Shown in pieces: positions 1-9,493 of a stretch of 64,000 bases of DNA. This DNA comes from Bradyrhizobiaceae bacterium (lineage in GTDB: Bacteria; Pseudomonadota; Alphaproteobacteria; Rhizobiales; Xanthobacteraceae), in contig CP078014.1 in the NCBI GenBank assembly GCA_020544565.1, forward strand, positions 1,797,916 through 1,861,915, written 5' to 3'. The number at the start of each line of letters is the position of its first letter. Position 1 is the stretch's first letter. Below the pieces are notes generated by a model. It did no database searches. It was not told the origin of the DNA and saw only the letters and a program-made list of their open reading frames with translations. A program made the position numbers and the translations under genes.

Positions 1-1
1 T

Positions 2-28
2 CAAGCCATCACGCCCGACAAACCATGA
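2..28 (+). CDS. possible C-terminal end of a TRAP small permease (DctQ), partial
   Basis: A short open frame enters from the left edge and ends at TGA at 26-28, reading QAITPDKP. Only eight residues are visible, so the identity rests on position: TRAP small permease genes usually sit directly upstream of the large permease, which starts 35 bp later. It could equally be out-of-frame noise. Confidence 0.3.
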   Translation, partial: QAITPDKP

Positions 29-62
29 CCGGTCCCGCAGTTCGCCACGAGAGGTGTTTTTA

Positions 63-1907
63 ATGGCCGCTATGTTTATTCACTACATGGCGCCGATCAT
101 GTTCGCGTCGCTAGTGATCTTCCTGCTTCTGGGATATCCGGTCGCCTTTTCGCTCGCCGCGAACGGACTGCTTTTCGCGCTGATCGGCATCGAGCTTGGC
201 CTGTTCCGGCCCGACTTCCTGCAAGCTTTGCCCGAACGCGTCTATGGCGTCATGAACAACGAGACGCTCTTGGCGATCCCGTTCTTCACCTTCATGGGAT
301 TGATCCTTGAACGATCAGGCATGGCCGAGGATCTGCTCGAGACCATCGGCCAGCTCTTTGGCAGCATCCGCGGCGGCATCGCCTACGCCGTGGTTTTCGT
401 CGGCGCGCTGCTCGCGGCGACCACCGGCGTCGTCGCGGCATCGGTGATCTCCATGGGCCTGATCTCGCTGCCGATCATGCTGCGTTACGGCTATGATCGC
501 CGCGTCGCCACCGGCGTGATCGCGGCGTCAGGCACGCTGGCGCAAATCATCCCCCCTTCGCTCGTGCTGATCGTGATGGCCGACCAGCTCGGCCGCTCCG
601 TCGGCGACATGTACGAAGGCGCCTTCATTCCCGGCATCGTGCTGTCGCTGCTCTACGCAACGTACATTTTCCTGGTCGCGACGTTCTTCCCGAGCGCCGC
701 CCCCGGCCTGCCGCTGGAAGCACAGACGCTGCGCGAGCCCGAAACCGCCAAACATCAGCTGATCCTGCCCGTCGCCGCCCTTGCCGCGGCCGGCACCGGA
801 TATCTGCTGACCGTCAAGCTCGGCCTGTTCGACTGGACGTCGCCGGTCTTCAGCAAGATCTCGGAAAATCCGCTGCTCCTGCACGGCTTCTGGTTCGTCA
901 TTCTCACCGGCCTGTTCACCCGGCCCTTCGTCGGCATCATCCGGACCATGACCCTGTCGCTGTTTCTCGTGGTCACCGGCGCGACCGCGATCGCGCTGGA
1001 AATCATGGAGTTCACCAACGTCAAGGGCGGCGCGGACTATGTGGTGCTGACGATGTCCCTCGTGGTGGCGATATCATTCGCGCTCGCCGTGCTGAACCGA
1101 TTCCTGAAACTGAATCTGCTGTCCAAGCTCGCCGAACAGGCCGTGTTCGTGATGGTGCCCCCGCTGGGCCTCATCTTCCTGGTGCTCGGAACGATCTTCA
1201 TCGGTGTTGCGACCCCCACGGAAGGCGGCGCGATGGGCGCGGCAGGCGCCATGATCCTTGCGATGATGAAACGCCGCCTCTCCTTCGACCTGACGCGGCA
1301 GGCGGCCGAATCCACCGCCAAGCTTTCGGCTTTCGTCATTTTCATCCTGATCGGCGCGCGCGTCTTCTCGCTCACCTTCTACGGCGTGGACGGGCATCGC
1401 TGGGTCGAGGAGCTGCTGGTGTCGCTGCCCGGCGGCCAGGTCGGATTCCTGATCTTCGTCAATATCTTCGTGTTCGTCCTGGCGTTCTTCCTCGACTTCT
1501 TCGAGCTCGCCTTCATCGTCATCCCGCTGCTCGGCCCCGCCGCCGAGAAGCTCGGCATCGACCTGATCTGGTTCGGCGTCATCCTCGGCGTGAACATGCA
1601 GACCTCGTTCATGCATCCGCCGTTCGGTTTCGCCCTGTTCTATCTGCGCTCGGTCGCGCCGAAGGAGCCGTACACCGATCGCGTCAGCGGCAAGCGCATC
1701 GCACCGGTCACGACCGGGCAGATCTACTGGGGCTCCGTGCCGTTCGTGATCATTCAGGTCATCATGGTCGGCCTCGTGATCGCCTTCCCGGCCATGGTGA
1801 TGCACTACAAGGGCGCGCTGTCGAACATCGATCCGAACAAGGTCAAGATCGAGATTCCGCAGATCGAGATCCCGCAGCTCGATTTCGGGCCGCCCGCTTC
1901 CAAGTAG
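63..1907 (+). CDS. dctM: TRAP transporter large permease (DctM family), extended form
   Basis: Membrane subunit of a tripartite ATP-independent periplasmic transporter, which takes up organic acids or related solutes using an ion gradient. The protein is about 614 residues and hydrophobic throughout, with typical DctM stretches near the N terminus (FTFMGLILERSGMAEDL, then ASGTLAQIIPPSLVLIVMAD) and the GVATPTEGGAMGA motif near residue 390. The usual DctM is about 425 residues. Here roughly 170 residues with extra membrane segments lie between residues 215 and 385, as in the mannitol/chloroaromatic-type TRAP permeases. The tail carries an acidic EIPQIEIPQL repeat. ATG at 63 is preferred to the GTG at 54. 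The partner binding protein is encoded convergently just downstream. The substrate cannot be told from sequence. Confidence 0.9.
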   Translation: MAAMFIHYMAPIMFASLVIFLLLGYPVAFSLAANGLLFALIGIELGLFRPDFLQALPERVYGVMNNETLLAIPFFTFMGLILERSGMAEDLLETIGQLFGSIRGGIAYAVVFVGALLAATTGVVAASVISMGLISLPIMLRYGYDRRVATGVIAASGTLAQIIPPSLVLIVMADQLGRSVGDMYEGAFIPGIVLSLLYATYIFLVATFFPSAAPGLPLEAQTLREPETAKHQLILPVAALAAAGTGYLLTVKLGLFDWTSPVFSKISENPLLLHGFWFVILTGLFTRPFVGIIRTMTLSLFLVVTGATAIALEIMEFTNVKGGADYVVLTMSLVVAISFALAVLNRFLKLNLLSKLAEQAVFVMVPPLGLIFLVLGTIFIGVATPTEGGAMGAAGAMILAMMKRRLSFDLTRQAAESTAKLSAFVIFILIGARVFSLTFYGVDGHRWVEELLVSLPGGQVGFLIFVNIFVFVLAFFLDFFELAFIVIPLLGPAAEKLGIDLIWFGVILGVNMQTSFMHPPFGFALFYLRSVAPKEPYTDRVSGKRIAPVTTGQIYWGSVPFVIIQVIMVGLVIAFPAMVMHYKGALSNIDPNKVKIEIPQIEIPQLDFGPPASK

Positions 1908-1940
1908 CCGTCGGTCAGTCCCCATCGGACTTCCGGAAAG

Positions 1941-1970
1941 CCCGGTCGTCTCCGGACGGCCGGGTTTTTT
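1941..1970 (+). terminator. rho-independent terminator after dctM
   Basis: A 10-bp GC-rich stem (CCCGGTCGTC pairing with GGACGGCCGGG, one G-T pair) is followed by six T residues. It lies 34 bp after the dctM stop. Confidence 0.8.
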
Positions 1971-1983
1971 CATGGATGCCGGC

Positions 1984-2015
1984 AAAAGAAAAACCGGCCT
2001 CCTTGCGGAGGCCGG
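1984..2015 (-). terminator. rho-independent terminator after dctP
   Basis: A perfect 9-bp stem CCGGCCTCC/GGAGGCCGG with a 4-nt loop is followed, read on the minus strand, by a T-rich run. It sits just downstream of the convergent binding-protein gene. With the preceding hairpin it isolates the two convergent transcripts. Confidence 0.8.
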
Positions 2016-2045
2016 CTCTTTCGTCCGAACGATGTGGCGTTCCGA

Positions 2046-3149
<1,104 letters not shown>

Positions 3150-3293
3150 TTAAGGGGCGTTTCTTATGAAATCCCTCTGGCGGGCTCTCTAGCACGGAAG
3201 TCGCCCGGCGGAAAATGAAGGAACGGCAACCCGTGGCCGGATTCAACCAAAGTCGAATACCGGCGCAGACAGGCGGCCGTGCCGCGCTGCATC

Positions 3294-4424
3294 TTATGCG
3301 GTGACGGAAGACGGGCTGGCGATCCGTGCCTTGATCTGCTCGGCGATGGACCGGTAGATCGCCGCGTGCGGCCCGTTCGGCTCGCTCTCGACCACAGGGG
3401 TACCGGCATCCGACGCCGTGCGGATCGACATGTGCAGCGGGATTTCGCCGAGGAATGGCACCTTGAGGCGCTCCGCCTCGTGCCGCGCCCCGCCATGACC
3501 GAAAATATCCGAGCGGGTGCCGCAATGCGGGCACTGGAAATAGCTCATGTTCTCGATCACGCCGAGGGTCGGCACATTGACCTTGTCGAACATGGCGATG
3601 CCGCGCCGCGCATCGATCAGCGCCAGATCCTGCGGGGTGGAGACGATGACCGCGCCCTTCAGCGGCACCTGCTGCGCCAGCGTGAGCTGCGCATCGCCGG
3701 TGCCGGGCGGCATGTCCACCACCAGCACGTCGAGTTCGCCCCACGCCACGTCCCACAGCATCTGCCGGACCGCCGACATCACCATCGGCCCGCGCCACAC
3801 CATCGCGGTCTCCTCCTCGACGAGGAAGCCGATCGACATCAGCGGCAGACCGAAGCGCTTGATGGGAATCATCTTCTTCTTGTCGTCGACGGCCGGCTTG
3901 TCGCGGCTGCCGGCGAGGCGCGGCACCGACGGGCCGTAGATATCGGCATCGAGCAGCCCGACGCGCAGGCCGAGGTCGCGCAGCGACAGCGCCAGATTGA
4001 TGGCCGTGGTGGATTTGCCGACGCCGCCCTTGCCCGACGCCACCGCGATGATGGCGCCGATGCCCGGAATCGGGGCCTGCCCGGCCATCGGCGATTCCGC
4101 GCCTGCGCCGTGGGGACGATGCTGCGCCACCGGCTTCACGCCCTGCGACGGGCTTCTCGGCGCGGGCGCAGCGCCGGGCCGGCGCTCCGCCGTCAGCGCA
4201 ACCAGCACGGCGGTGACACCGGGAACGGCGCGCGCCGCGGCCTCGGCCCGGGCGCGCACGTCTTCCCACGCCCGCGCCTCGTTGGCATCGACATTGACCG
4301 AGAAAAACACCTTTCCGTCGCTCACGGCAATCTCGGACAGCACCTTGGCGTCGGTGAGTGGTACGCCGCGCGGCGTCGCCACCGCGCGCAAAGCTTCAAG
4401 AACCTGGGATTTGTCGACGGCCAA
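3294..4424 (-). CDS. apbC: Mrp/ApbC/NBP35-family iron-sulfur cluster carrier ATPase
   Basis: Cytoplasmic P-loop ATPase thought to bind and transfer Fe-S clusters to apoproteins. Residues 1-90 form the MIP18/DUF59-type N-terminal domain. The deviant Walker A GKGGVGKSTTAINLA lies near residue 131, and the switch region VVDMPPGTGDAQL near residue 237. A CPHC motif near residue 294 supplies the two cysteines used for a bridging cluster in this family. The 376-residue length is normal. It starts at ATG 4424 and stands alone, divergent from the dehydrogenase gene. Confidence 0.95.
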   Translation of the reverse strand: MAVDKSQVLEALRAVATPRGVPLTDAKVLSEIAVSDGKVFFSVNVDANEARAWEDVRARAEAAARAVPGVTAVLVALTAERRPGAAPAPRSPSQGVKPVAQHRPHGAGAESPMAGQAPIPGIGAIIAVASGKGGVGKSTTAINLALSLRDLGLRVGLLDADIYGPSVPRLAGSRDKPAVDDKKKMIPIKRFGLPLMSIGFLVEEETAMVWRGPMVMSAVRQMLWDVAWGELDVLVVDMPPGTGDAQLTLAQQVPLKGAVIVSTPQDLALIDARRGIAMFDKVNVPTLGVIENMSYFQCPHCGTRSDIFGHGGARHEAERLKVPFLGEIPLHMSIRTASDAGTPVVESEPNGPHAAIYRSIAEQIKARIASPSSVTA

Positions 4425-4656
4425 GATTTTTTCTCCCCGGCGCGGCGGGATCGCACCGTTTTTGTTGAATGTCCGACCGGCGTTGCACCGGGTCGAGGAG
4501 CCGGCCCTTGACCGGCCTGTATGGCCTTCATACGCCCACCGCCCGCGCCGTCAACGCCCTTGCGTCGGGATGCGGCATTCGCATAGCTGTTGTCGCGCTG
4601 CCGACCTCGCTCACCCGTCCGGCCGCTTCACGCAACGACACACAAGAGTACAGCAC

Positions 4657-5526
4657 ATGGCAAAAGTCGCGTTTCTGGGCCTCGGCGTCATGGGATTCCC
4701 CATGGCGGGACATCTCCTGACCAAGGGCGGCCACGAGGTCACCGTGTACAACCGGACCCCGGCGAAAGCGCAGGCGTGGGTGGAGAAATTCGGCGGCCGC
4801 GCCGCGGCGACGCCGAAAGCGGCGGCCGACGGCCAGGATTTCGTCATGGCCTGCGTCGGCAACGACGACGACCTGCGCTCCGTGACCCTTGGCGGCGACG
4901 GCGCCTTCGCCGGCATGAAGCCGGGCGCGATCTTCGTCGATCACACCACCGCCTCCGCCGAAGTGGCCCGGCAGCTCGACGCGGAAGCGACAGCCCGCGG
5001 CCTGCATTTCATCGACGCGCCGGTATCCGGCGGCCAGGCCGGCGCGGAGAACGGCGTCCTCACCGTGATGTGCGGCGGCAAGGACGCCGACTACGCCCGC
5101 GCCGAGCCGGTGATCGCGGCCTATGCGCGGATGTGCAAGCTGCTCGGCCCTGCAGGATCGGGCCAGCTCACCAAGATGGTCAACCAGATCTGCATCGCCG
5201 GGCTGGTCGAGGGCCTGTCCGAGGGCCTCCACTTCGCCAAGAAGGCGGGCCTCGACGTCACTGCGGTGATCGACACCATCTCCAAGGGCGCGGCACAGTC
5301 CTGGCAGATGGAGAACCGCTACAAGACCATGGACGAGGGCAAGTTCGACTTCGGCTTCGCCGTGGAATGGATGCGCAAGGACCTCTCGATCTGCCTCGCC
5401 GAAGCCCGCCGCAACGGCGCGAGCCTGCCGGTGACTGCCCTGGTCGACAATTTCTATGCGGAGGTCGAAAAAATGGGCGGCAGGCGCTGGGATACCTCCG
5501 CCCTGATGGCGCGGCTTCAGCGCTGA
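4657..5526 (+). CDS. NAD(P)-dependent beta-hydroxyacid dehydrogenase (3-hydroxyisobutyrate dehydrogenase family)
   Basis: A 289-residue soluble oxidoreductase. The N-terminal Rossmann motif is FLGLGVMGFPMAGHL (GxGxMG) near residues 5-20. The substrate-binding signature FIDAPVSGGQAGAENG falls near residues 118-133, and the catalytic lysine lies in GQLTKMVNQ near residue 173. These mark the 3-hydroxyisobutyrate / tartronate semialdehyde / glyoxylate reductase family, and the exact substrate is not determinable. ATG 4657 is chosen because the Rossmann strand begins at the next residue; the open frame further upstream is antisense to apbC. Confidence 0.9.
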   Translation: MAKVAFLGLGVMGFPMAGHLLTKGGHEVTVYNRTPAKAQAWVEKFGGRAAATPKAAADGQDFVMACVGNDDDLRSVTLGGDGAFAGMKPGAIFVDHTTASAEVARQLDAEATARGLHFIDAPVSGGQAGAENGVLTVMCGGKDADYARAEPVIAAYARMCKLLGPAGSGQLTKMVNQICIAGLVEGLSEGLHFAKKAGLDVTAVIDTISKGAAQSWQMENRYKTMDEGKFDFGFAVEWMRKDLSICLAEARRNGASLPVTALVDNFYAEVEKMGGRRWDTSALMARLQR

Positions 5527-5553
5527 CGCACTCGCGGCATCGATGGATTTAAG

Positions 5554-5582
5554 GGCGGCCGGGATTCCCGCGCCGCCTTTTT
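5554..5582 (+). terminator. rho-independent terminator after the dehydrogenase gene
   Basis: Stem GGCGGC...GCCGCC extended by CGGG/CCCG, followed by five T residues. It begins 27 bp after the stop codon. Confidence 0.75.
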
Positions 5583-5774
5583 CATGGGACCGCCTGCTGT
5601 CTCCGGTTCCGGCTTCAGCCGGGCGCGCGAAATGCCGGAATTCAGAAATTATTAACCGGATTAAATCGACCTTTAAGCCACCTCTTAATGATTGTGCGAG
5701 AAAACTAGCAGGCTGCGGTTTGTGCGTCCGGCGAGGCGCGGCGTTGGTATGGGTACAGGGTTTGGCGTTGCAGA

Positions 5775-7373
5775 ATGAGTGATTCCGCCGACAGGACTGA
5801 ACTTCCCGCCGTGTCGGCGGAAAAGTCGTCGCGGAATCGGCGGGCGGCATCGCTGCGCGTGCGCGAGGCGCGCGACCGCCTCACCTCCACCAGCGGAACC
5901 CGGCCGGCCTTCGATCACGAACTGCTGCGGCAATACGCCCAGACCCGCATCTCGGCATCGCTGGTGGTCGTGCTGCTGGTGGTGGCCACCGGCATCCTGT
6001 GCAGTTTCTGGATTCCGCCAGCCGCGGCCGCGATCTGGACCCTCGGCCTGCTCACGATCCATGGCGTCGCCATCCGCTATTGCGCGAAATTCCTGGCGAT
6101 CACGTCGTCCTCCCCGGCGATCACCCGCACCTGGCGCATCCGCTTCATCGCGCTCGATCTGCTCTACGGGCTGGCATGGACGCTGGTGCTGATCCATCCC
6201 TCCGGCGTCGATGCCGTCGCCAATACGCTGATGCTGTTCATGATGCTGCTGGTGATCGCGGTCTCCAGCATGCTGGCGTCGAGCCTGCCGATCGCGGCCT
6301 TCGCCGCCACCGTGCCGGTGTCGGCCGCCATCGCCATGAACTTCATTCTGCGCGGCACGTTCGACGACTATATCCTGGCCGCGCTCGCGATCACCGCAGA
6401 AGGCTATTTCGCCCTGCTCGCCCACCGCCTGCATTCCACCACCCTCGCCACGCTGGAGGCGCGCGCGGAGAAGGATGCGCTGATCGGCGAACTGGAGCAG
6501 GCCAAGGCGATCTCGGACGAGGCGCGGCACCGCGCCGAATCCGCAAACGTCTCGAAATCGCGGTTCCTCGCACAGATGAGCCACGAGTTGCGCACGCCGC
6601 TGAACGCCATCCTCGGATTTTCCGAGGTGATGAAAAGCGAAGTGTTCGGCCCCCACGCGGTGGAGGTCTACAAGGAGTATTCCGCCGACATCCACAATTC
6701 CGGCGTTCACCTGCTCACCCTCATCAACGAAATCCTCGACCTGTCGCGCATCGAGGCGGGCCGCTACGAGCTGAACGAGGAGCCGATCGCGCTGGTTCAT
6801 GTGGTGGCGGACTGCCATCATTTGCTCAAGCTGCGCGCCTCGAACCGCGGCATCACCATCCACGAGGTGTTCGAGAAGGACATGCCGAAGCTGTGGGGTG
6901 ACGAGCGCGCCACAAGGCAGATCGTTCTCAATCTGCTGTCGAACGCCATCAAGTTCACCCCGCAGGGCGGCGAGATCTGGCTCAAGGTTGGCTGGACCGC
7001 ATCCGGCGGCCAGTATCTCAGCGTCAAGGACACCGGTTCGGGTATCCCCGAAGAAGAAATTCCGGTGGTGCTGGCCTCGTTCGGTCAGGGATCGAACTCG
7101 ATCAAGTCGGCCGAACAGGGCGCGGGCCTCGGCCTGCCCATCGCCAAGAGCCTGATCGACATGCACGGCGGCACCTTCACGCTCAAATCGAAGCTGCGCG
7201 TCGGCACCGAGGTCATCGTCACCTTCCCGCCCGAGCGGGTGATGGCGGCGCTGGCGCCGATGCGCGAAGAGGCGCCGCCGCTACAGCCGCGCTCGGCCAC
7301 TGAGCGCAGGCGCACGCGCCATTCCGCGATCATGAGCGCCGGAACCGGATCCTCGAGCTTGCGTGAACGGTGA
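5775..7373 (+). CDS. membrane-bound sensor histidine kinase (PleC/DivJ-like kinase core)
   Basis: A 532-residue kinase. After a basic N terminus, five or six hydrophobic segments span about residues 55-215, with no recognisable periplasmic sensor or PAS domain. A short coiled linker (ARAEKDALIGELEQAK) leads to the H-box MSHELRTPLNAILGFSEVM, with His near residue 271. The N-box (IVLNLLSNAIKFTP) is near residue 385, and the G1 (DTGSGIPEEE) and G2 (GAGLGLPIAKSL) boxes are near 419 and 449. The H-box and HATPase style match alphaproteobacterial cell-cycle kinases. No response regulator is adjacent, so it is an orphan. It is followed within 25 bp by a DUF1289 gene. Confidence 0.9.
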   Translation: MSDSADRTELPAVSAEKSSRNRRAASLRVREARDRLTSTSGTRPAFDHELLRQYAQTRISASLVVVLLVVATGILCSFWIPPAAAAIWTLGLLTIHGVAIRYCAKFLAITSSSPAITRTWRIRFIALDLLYGLAWTLVLIHPSGVDAVANTLMLFMMLLVIAVSSMLASSLPIAAFAATVPVSAAIAMNFILRGTFDDYILAALAITAEGYFALLAHRLHSTTLATLEARAEKDALIGELEQAKAISDEARHRAESANVSKSRFLAQMSHELRTPLNAILGFSEVMKSEVFGPHAVEVYKEYSADIHNSGVHLLTLINEILDLSRIEAGRYELNEEPIALVHVVADCHHLLKLRASNRGITIHEVFEKDMPKLWGDERATRQIVLNLLSNAIKFTPQGGEIWLKVGWTASGGQYLSVKDTGSGIPEEEIPVVLASFGQGSNSIKSAEQGAGLGLPIAKSLIDMHGGTFTLKSKLRVGTEVIVTFPPERVMAALAPMREEAPPLQPRSATERRRTRHSAIMSAGTGSSSLRER

Positions 7374-7394
7374 AAATGTCCATCACTCCCAGCC

Positions 7395-7625
7395 ATGGCC
7401 CAGGAAACGACTCCGAAACCGGACACGCCGTGCATCGCGGTCTGCGTCATCGATCCGACGACCGGGCTCTGTCTGGGCTGCGGGCGGACGCTTGCGGAAA
7501 TCGCGCGCTGGCACGCGATGGAGCGCAGCGAGCGGCTGTCGGTGATGGCCACGCTGCCGCAACGCATGACGGACGCGGGGCTGCCGCTTCCTGCCCCGCG
7601 GAAACGGCGCGACAGCGGGACCTGA
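7395..7625 (+). CDS. DUF1289 small cysteine-rich protein
   Basis: A 76-residue protein carrying the DUF1289 signature TPCIAVCVIDPTTGLCLGCG, which has four cysteines that could bind a metal or Fe-S cluster, then RTLAEIARW. The function of the family is unknown. It starts 21 bp after the histidine kinase gene and 31 bp before a protease gene in the same direction, so the three may be co-transcribed. Confidence 0.85.
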   Translation: MAQETTPKPDTPCIAVCVIDPTTGLCLGCGRTLAEIARWHAMERSERLSVMATLPQRMTDAGLPLPAPRKRRDSGT

Positions 7626-7656
7626 CGCGCATGGCGTCGGCACGGCGGAGCGCGGC

Positions 7657-8187
7657 ATGATGCGCACGCTGTTCCTCATCGCCATGATCCTCGCCTCTGT
7701 CGGCGGCCTGCTGTCGATCTCCAATCCCGTCGCCTTCGCCAGCATGAAGGGCGCGATCATCCGCGCCACCGACCGCACGCTCGGCTCTCCGCCGCGGCAT
7801 GCCGCGCCGGTTCGCGCGGTGGAGATTCCGCGCGGCGATTCCGGGGAGTTTCGCCTCAAGGCGAAGATCAACGGCGTCAGCGCGCCGATGGTGATCGACA
7901 CCGGCGCAACCTCGGTGGTGCTGACCTATGAGACCGCCAAGGCGGCGGGCCTGCCGCTGGAACTGCTCGATTACAGCGTCGAGGTCGAAACCGCCAGCGG
8001 CCACATGCGCGCCGCGCGCCTGACCCTCGACCGCCTCGCCGTCGGCAAGCTGGTGGAGCGCTCGGTGCCAGCGCTGGTGGTGCCGCGCGGCCAGATGAAA
8101 TCCAACCTGCTCGGCATGAGCTTCCTCAACCGGCTGGAAAGCTGGGAGGTGAGCGCCGACAAGCTCAAGCTGCGCGGCTATCCGTAA
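7657..8187 (+). CDS. retropepsin-like aspartic protease, membrane-anchored (TIGR02281 type)
   Basis: A 176-residue protein with an N-terminal hydrophobic anchor (residues 1-26) and a single aspartic protease domain. The active-site motif MVIDTGATSVVLTYETAKAAG lies near residues 78-98 and a second conserved region, NLLGMSFLNRLESWEV, near residues 147-162. Single-domain proteases of this clan act as homodimers. They are widespread in alphaproteobacteria and their substrates are mostly undefined. The stop lies 3 bp from the end of the convergent dusA. Confidence 0.88.
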   Translation: MMRTLFLIAMILASVGGLLSISNPVAFASMKGAIIRATDRTLGSPPRHAAPVRAVEIPRGDSGEFRLKAKINGVSAPMVIDTGATSVVLTYETAKAAGLPLELLDYSVEVETASGHMRAARLTLDRLAVGKLVERSVPALVVPRGQMKSNLLGMSFLNRLESWEVSADKLKLRGYP

Positions 8188-8190
8188 GAA

Positions 8191-9213
8191 TTACGCAGCC
8201 ATCGACTCCGCGGCACGGACATCGACCAGATCGAGCGCCGCCCGCAGCGACGCCACGCCGGCCCCGGCAGGAGTGCACTGCTCCGCAAGATGACGGCGGA
8301 ACGCGCGCGCGCCGGGCACACCGTGAAACGCGCCGACCAGATGCCGCGTGATCGCGTGCAGCCGGGTGCCGGCGGCGAGTTCGCGCTCGATATAGGGCAT
8401 CAGCGCTTCGATGGCCGCGTGCATGGTGGCATGCGGCGCAGCCTCGCCGAACAATTCGGGGTCTACGCTCAAGAGCCGCCACGGCTCCTGATAGGCGGCG
8501 CGGCCGAGCATCACGCCATCGACATGAGCGAGATGCGCCTTCGCGTCGGCAATGGTGGCGACGCCGCCATTGATGACGATCGGCACATGCGGCCACGCCG
8601 CCTTGAGGCGATAGACGCGATCGTAATCGAGCGGCGGGATATCGCGGTTCTCCTTCGGCGACAGTCCGTTCAGCCACGCCTTGCGGGCGTGCACCACCAG
8701 CGCGTCGGCTCCGGCCGCGATCACCGCGCGACTGAGCGTATCGAGCGCCACTTCGGGGTCCTGATCATCGATGCCGATGCGGCACTTCACCGTGACCGGA
8801 ATGGCGACCGCCTGTTTCATCGCGGCGACGCAGTCCGCCACCAGTTGCGGCTCCGCCATCAGGCACGCGCCGAAGCGGCCGTCCTTGACGCGATCCGACG
8901 GGCAGCCGACGTTGAGATTGATCTCGTCGTAGCCGAAGTCCTCGCCGATGCGCGCGCTCGCCGCCAGATCGCGCGGGTCGGAGCCGCCGAGCTGCAACGC
9001 CACCGGATGTTCGCTCGCGTCGAAGCCGAGCAGCCGCTTGCGGTCGCCGTGGATCACCGCGCCGGTGGTCACCATCTCGGTATACAGCCGGGCGCGGCGC
9101 GACAGCAGACGATGGAACACGCGGCAATGCCGGTCGGTCCAATCCATCATCGGCGCAACACTAAATCTCAAATTGCCGGAATTGGGCGACTTGTCCTGAT
9201 TCACCTGCGGCAT
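8191..9213 (-). CDS. dusA: tRNA-dihydrouridine synthase DusA
   Basis: Flavoenzyme that reduces uridines 20/20a in the tRNA D-loop using NADPH. The 340-residue product has the DusA N terminus FSVAPMMDWTDRHCRVFHR, the catalytic-cysteine region EINLNVGCPSDRVKDGRFGACLM near residue 100, and GGVATIADAKAHL in the FMN-binding barrel. The start at ATG 9213 places FSVAPMMDW near residue 18, as in the family; the frame continues 24 codons further upstream without support. No partner genes are nearby. Confidence 0.95.
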   Translation of the reverse strand: MPQVNQDKSPNSGNLRFSVAPMMDWTDRHCRVFHRLLSRRARLYTEMVTTGAVIHGDRKRLLGFDASEHPVALQLGGSDPRDLAASARIGEDFGYDEINLNVGCPSDRVKDGRFGACLMAEPQLVADCVAAMKQAVAIPVTVKCRIGIDDQDPEVALDTLSRAVIAAGADALVVHARKAWLNGLSPKENRDIPPLDYDRVYRLKAAWPHVPIVINGGVATIADAKAHLAHVDGVMLGRAAYQEPWRLLSVDPELFGEAAPHATMHAAIEALMPYIERELAAGTRLHAITRHLVGAFHGVPGARAFRRHLAEQCTPAGAGVASLRAALDLVDVRAAESMAA

Positions 9214-9493
9214 TGCAGATTCCAGCCATCGATTGTTCGATCCATGACCTTTCCTATACAGATCATTTGGCGTGCGCTCGACCATTTCCCGCCGAGGTCG
9301 CCCTCGCCCCCGGACCGTTCACAGCGGGCGATCCAGCGCACTCTGGCGGAACCACAGCGCAACGGCAGTCCGCCCGCTCGGCCGGCCTTGACTTTGGCGA
9401 CGCCTGGACCAGATTGGCAGGTCACGACGTTCCTGGAGCGCACGCCGACGGCGACGAAACCATCGGGTTGTTGCAGGTTATCCAGCCAAACGG

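Noticed and set aside
1074..1985. 303-codon minus-strand frame opposite dctM
   Set aside because: Antisense shadow of the dctM membrane protein: Asp/Glu/His/Gln/Arg-rich composition typical of reverse-read GC-rich genes and no motif. dctM itself is certain.
3997..4656. N-terminal extension of the dehydrogenase gene
   Set aside because: The frame is open by chance opposite apbC; the Rossmann motif begins immediately after ATG 4657.
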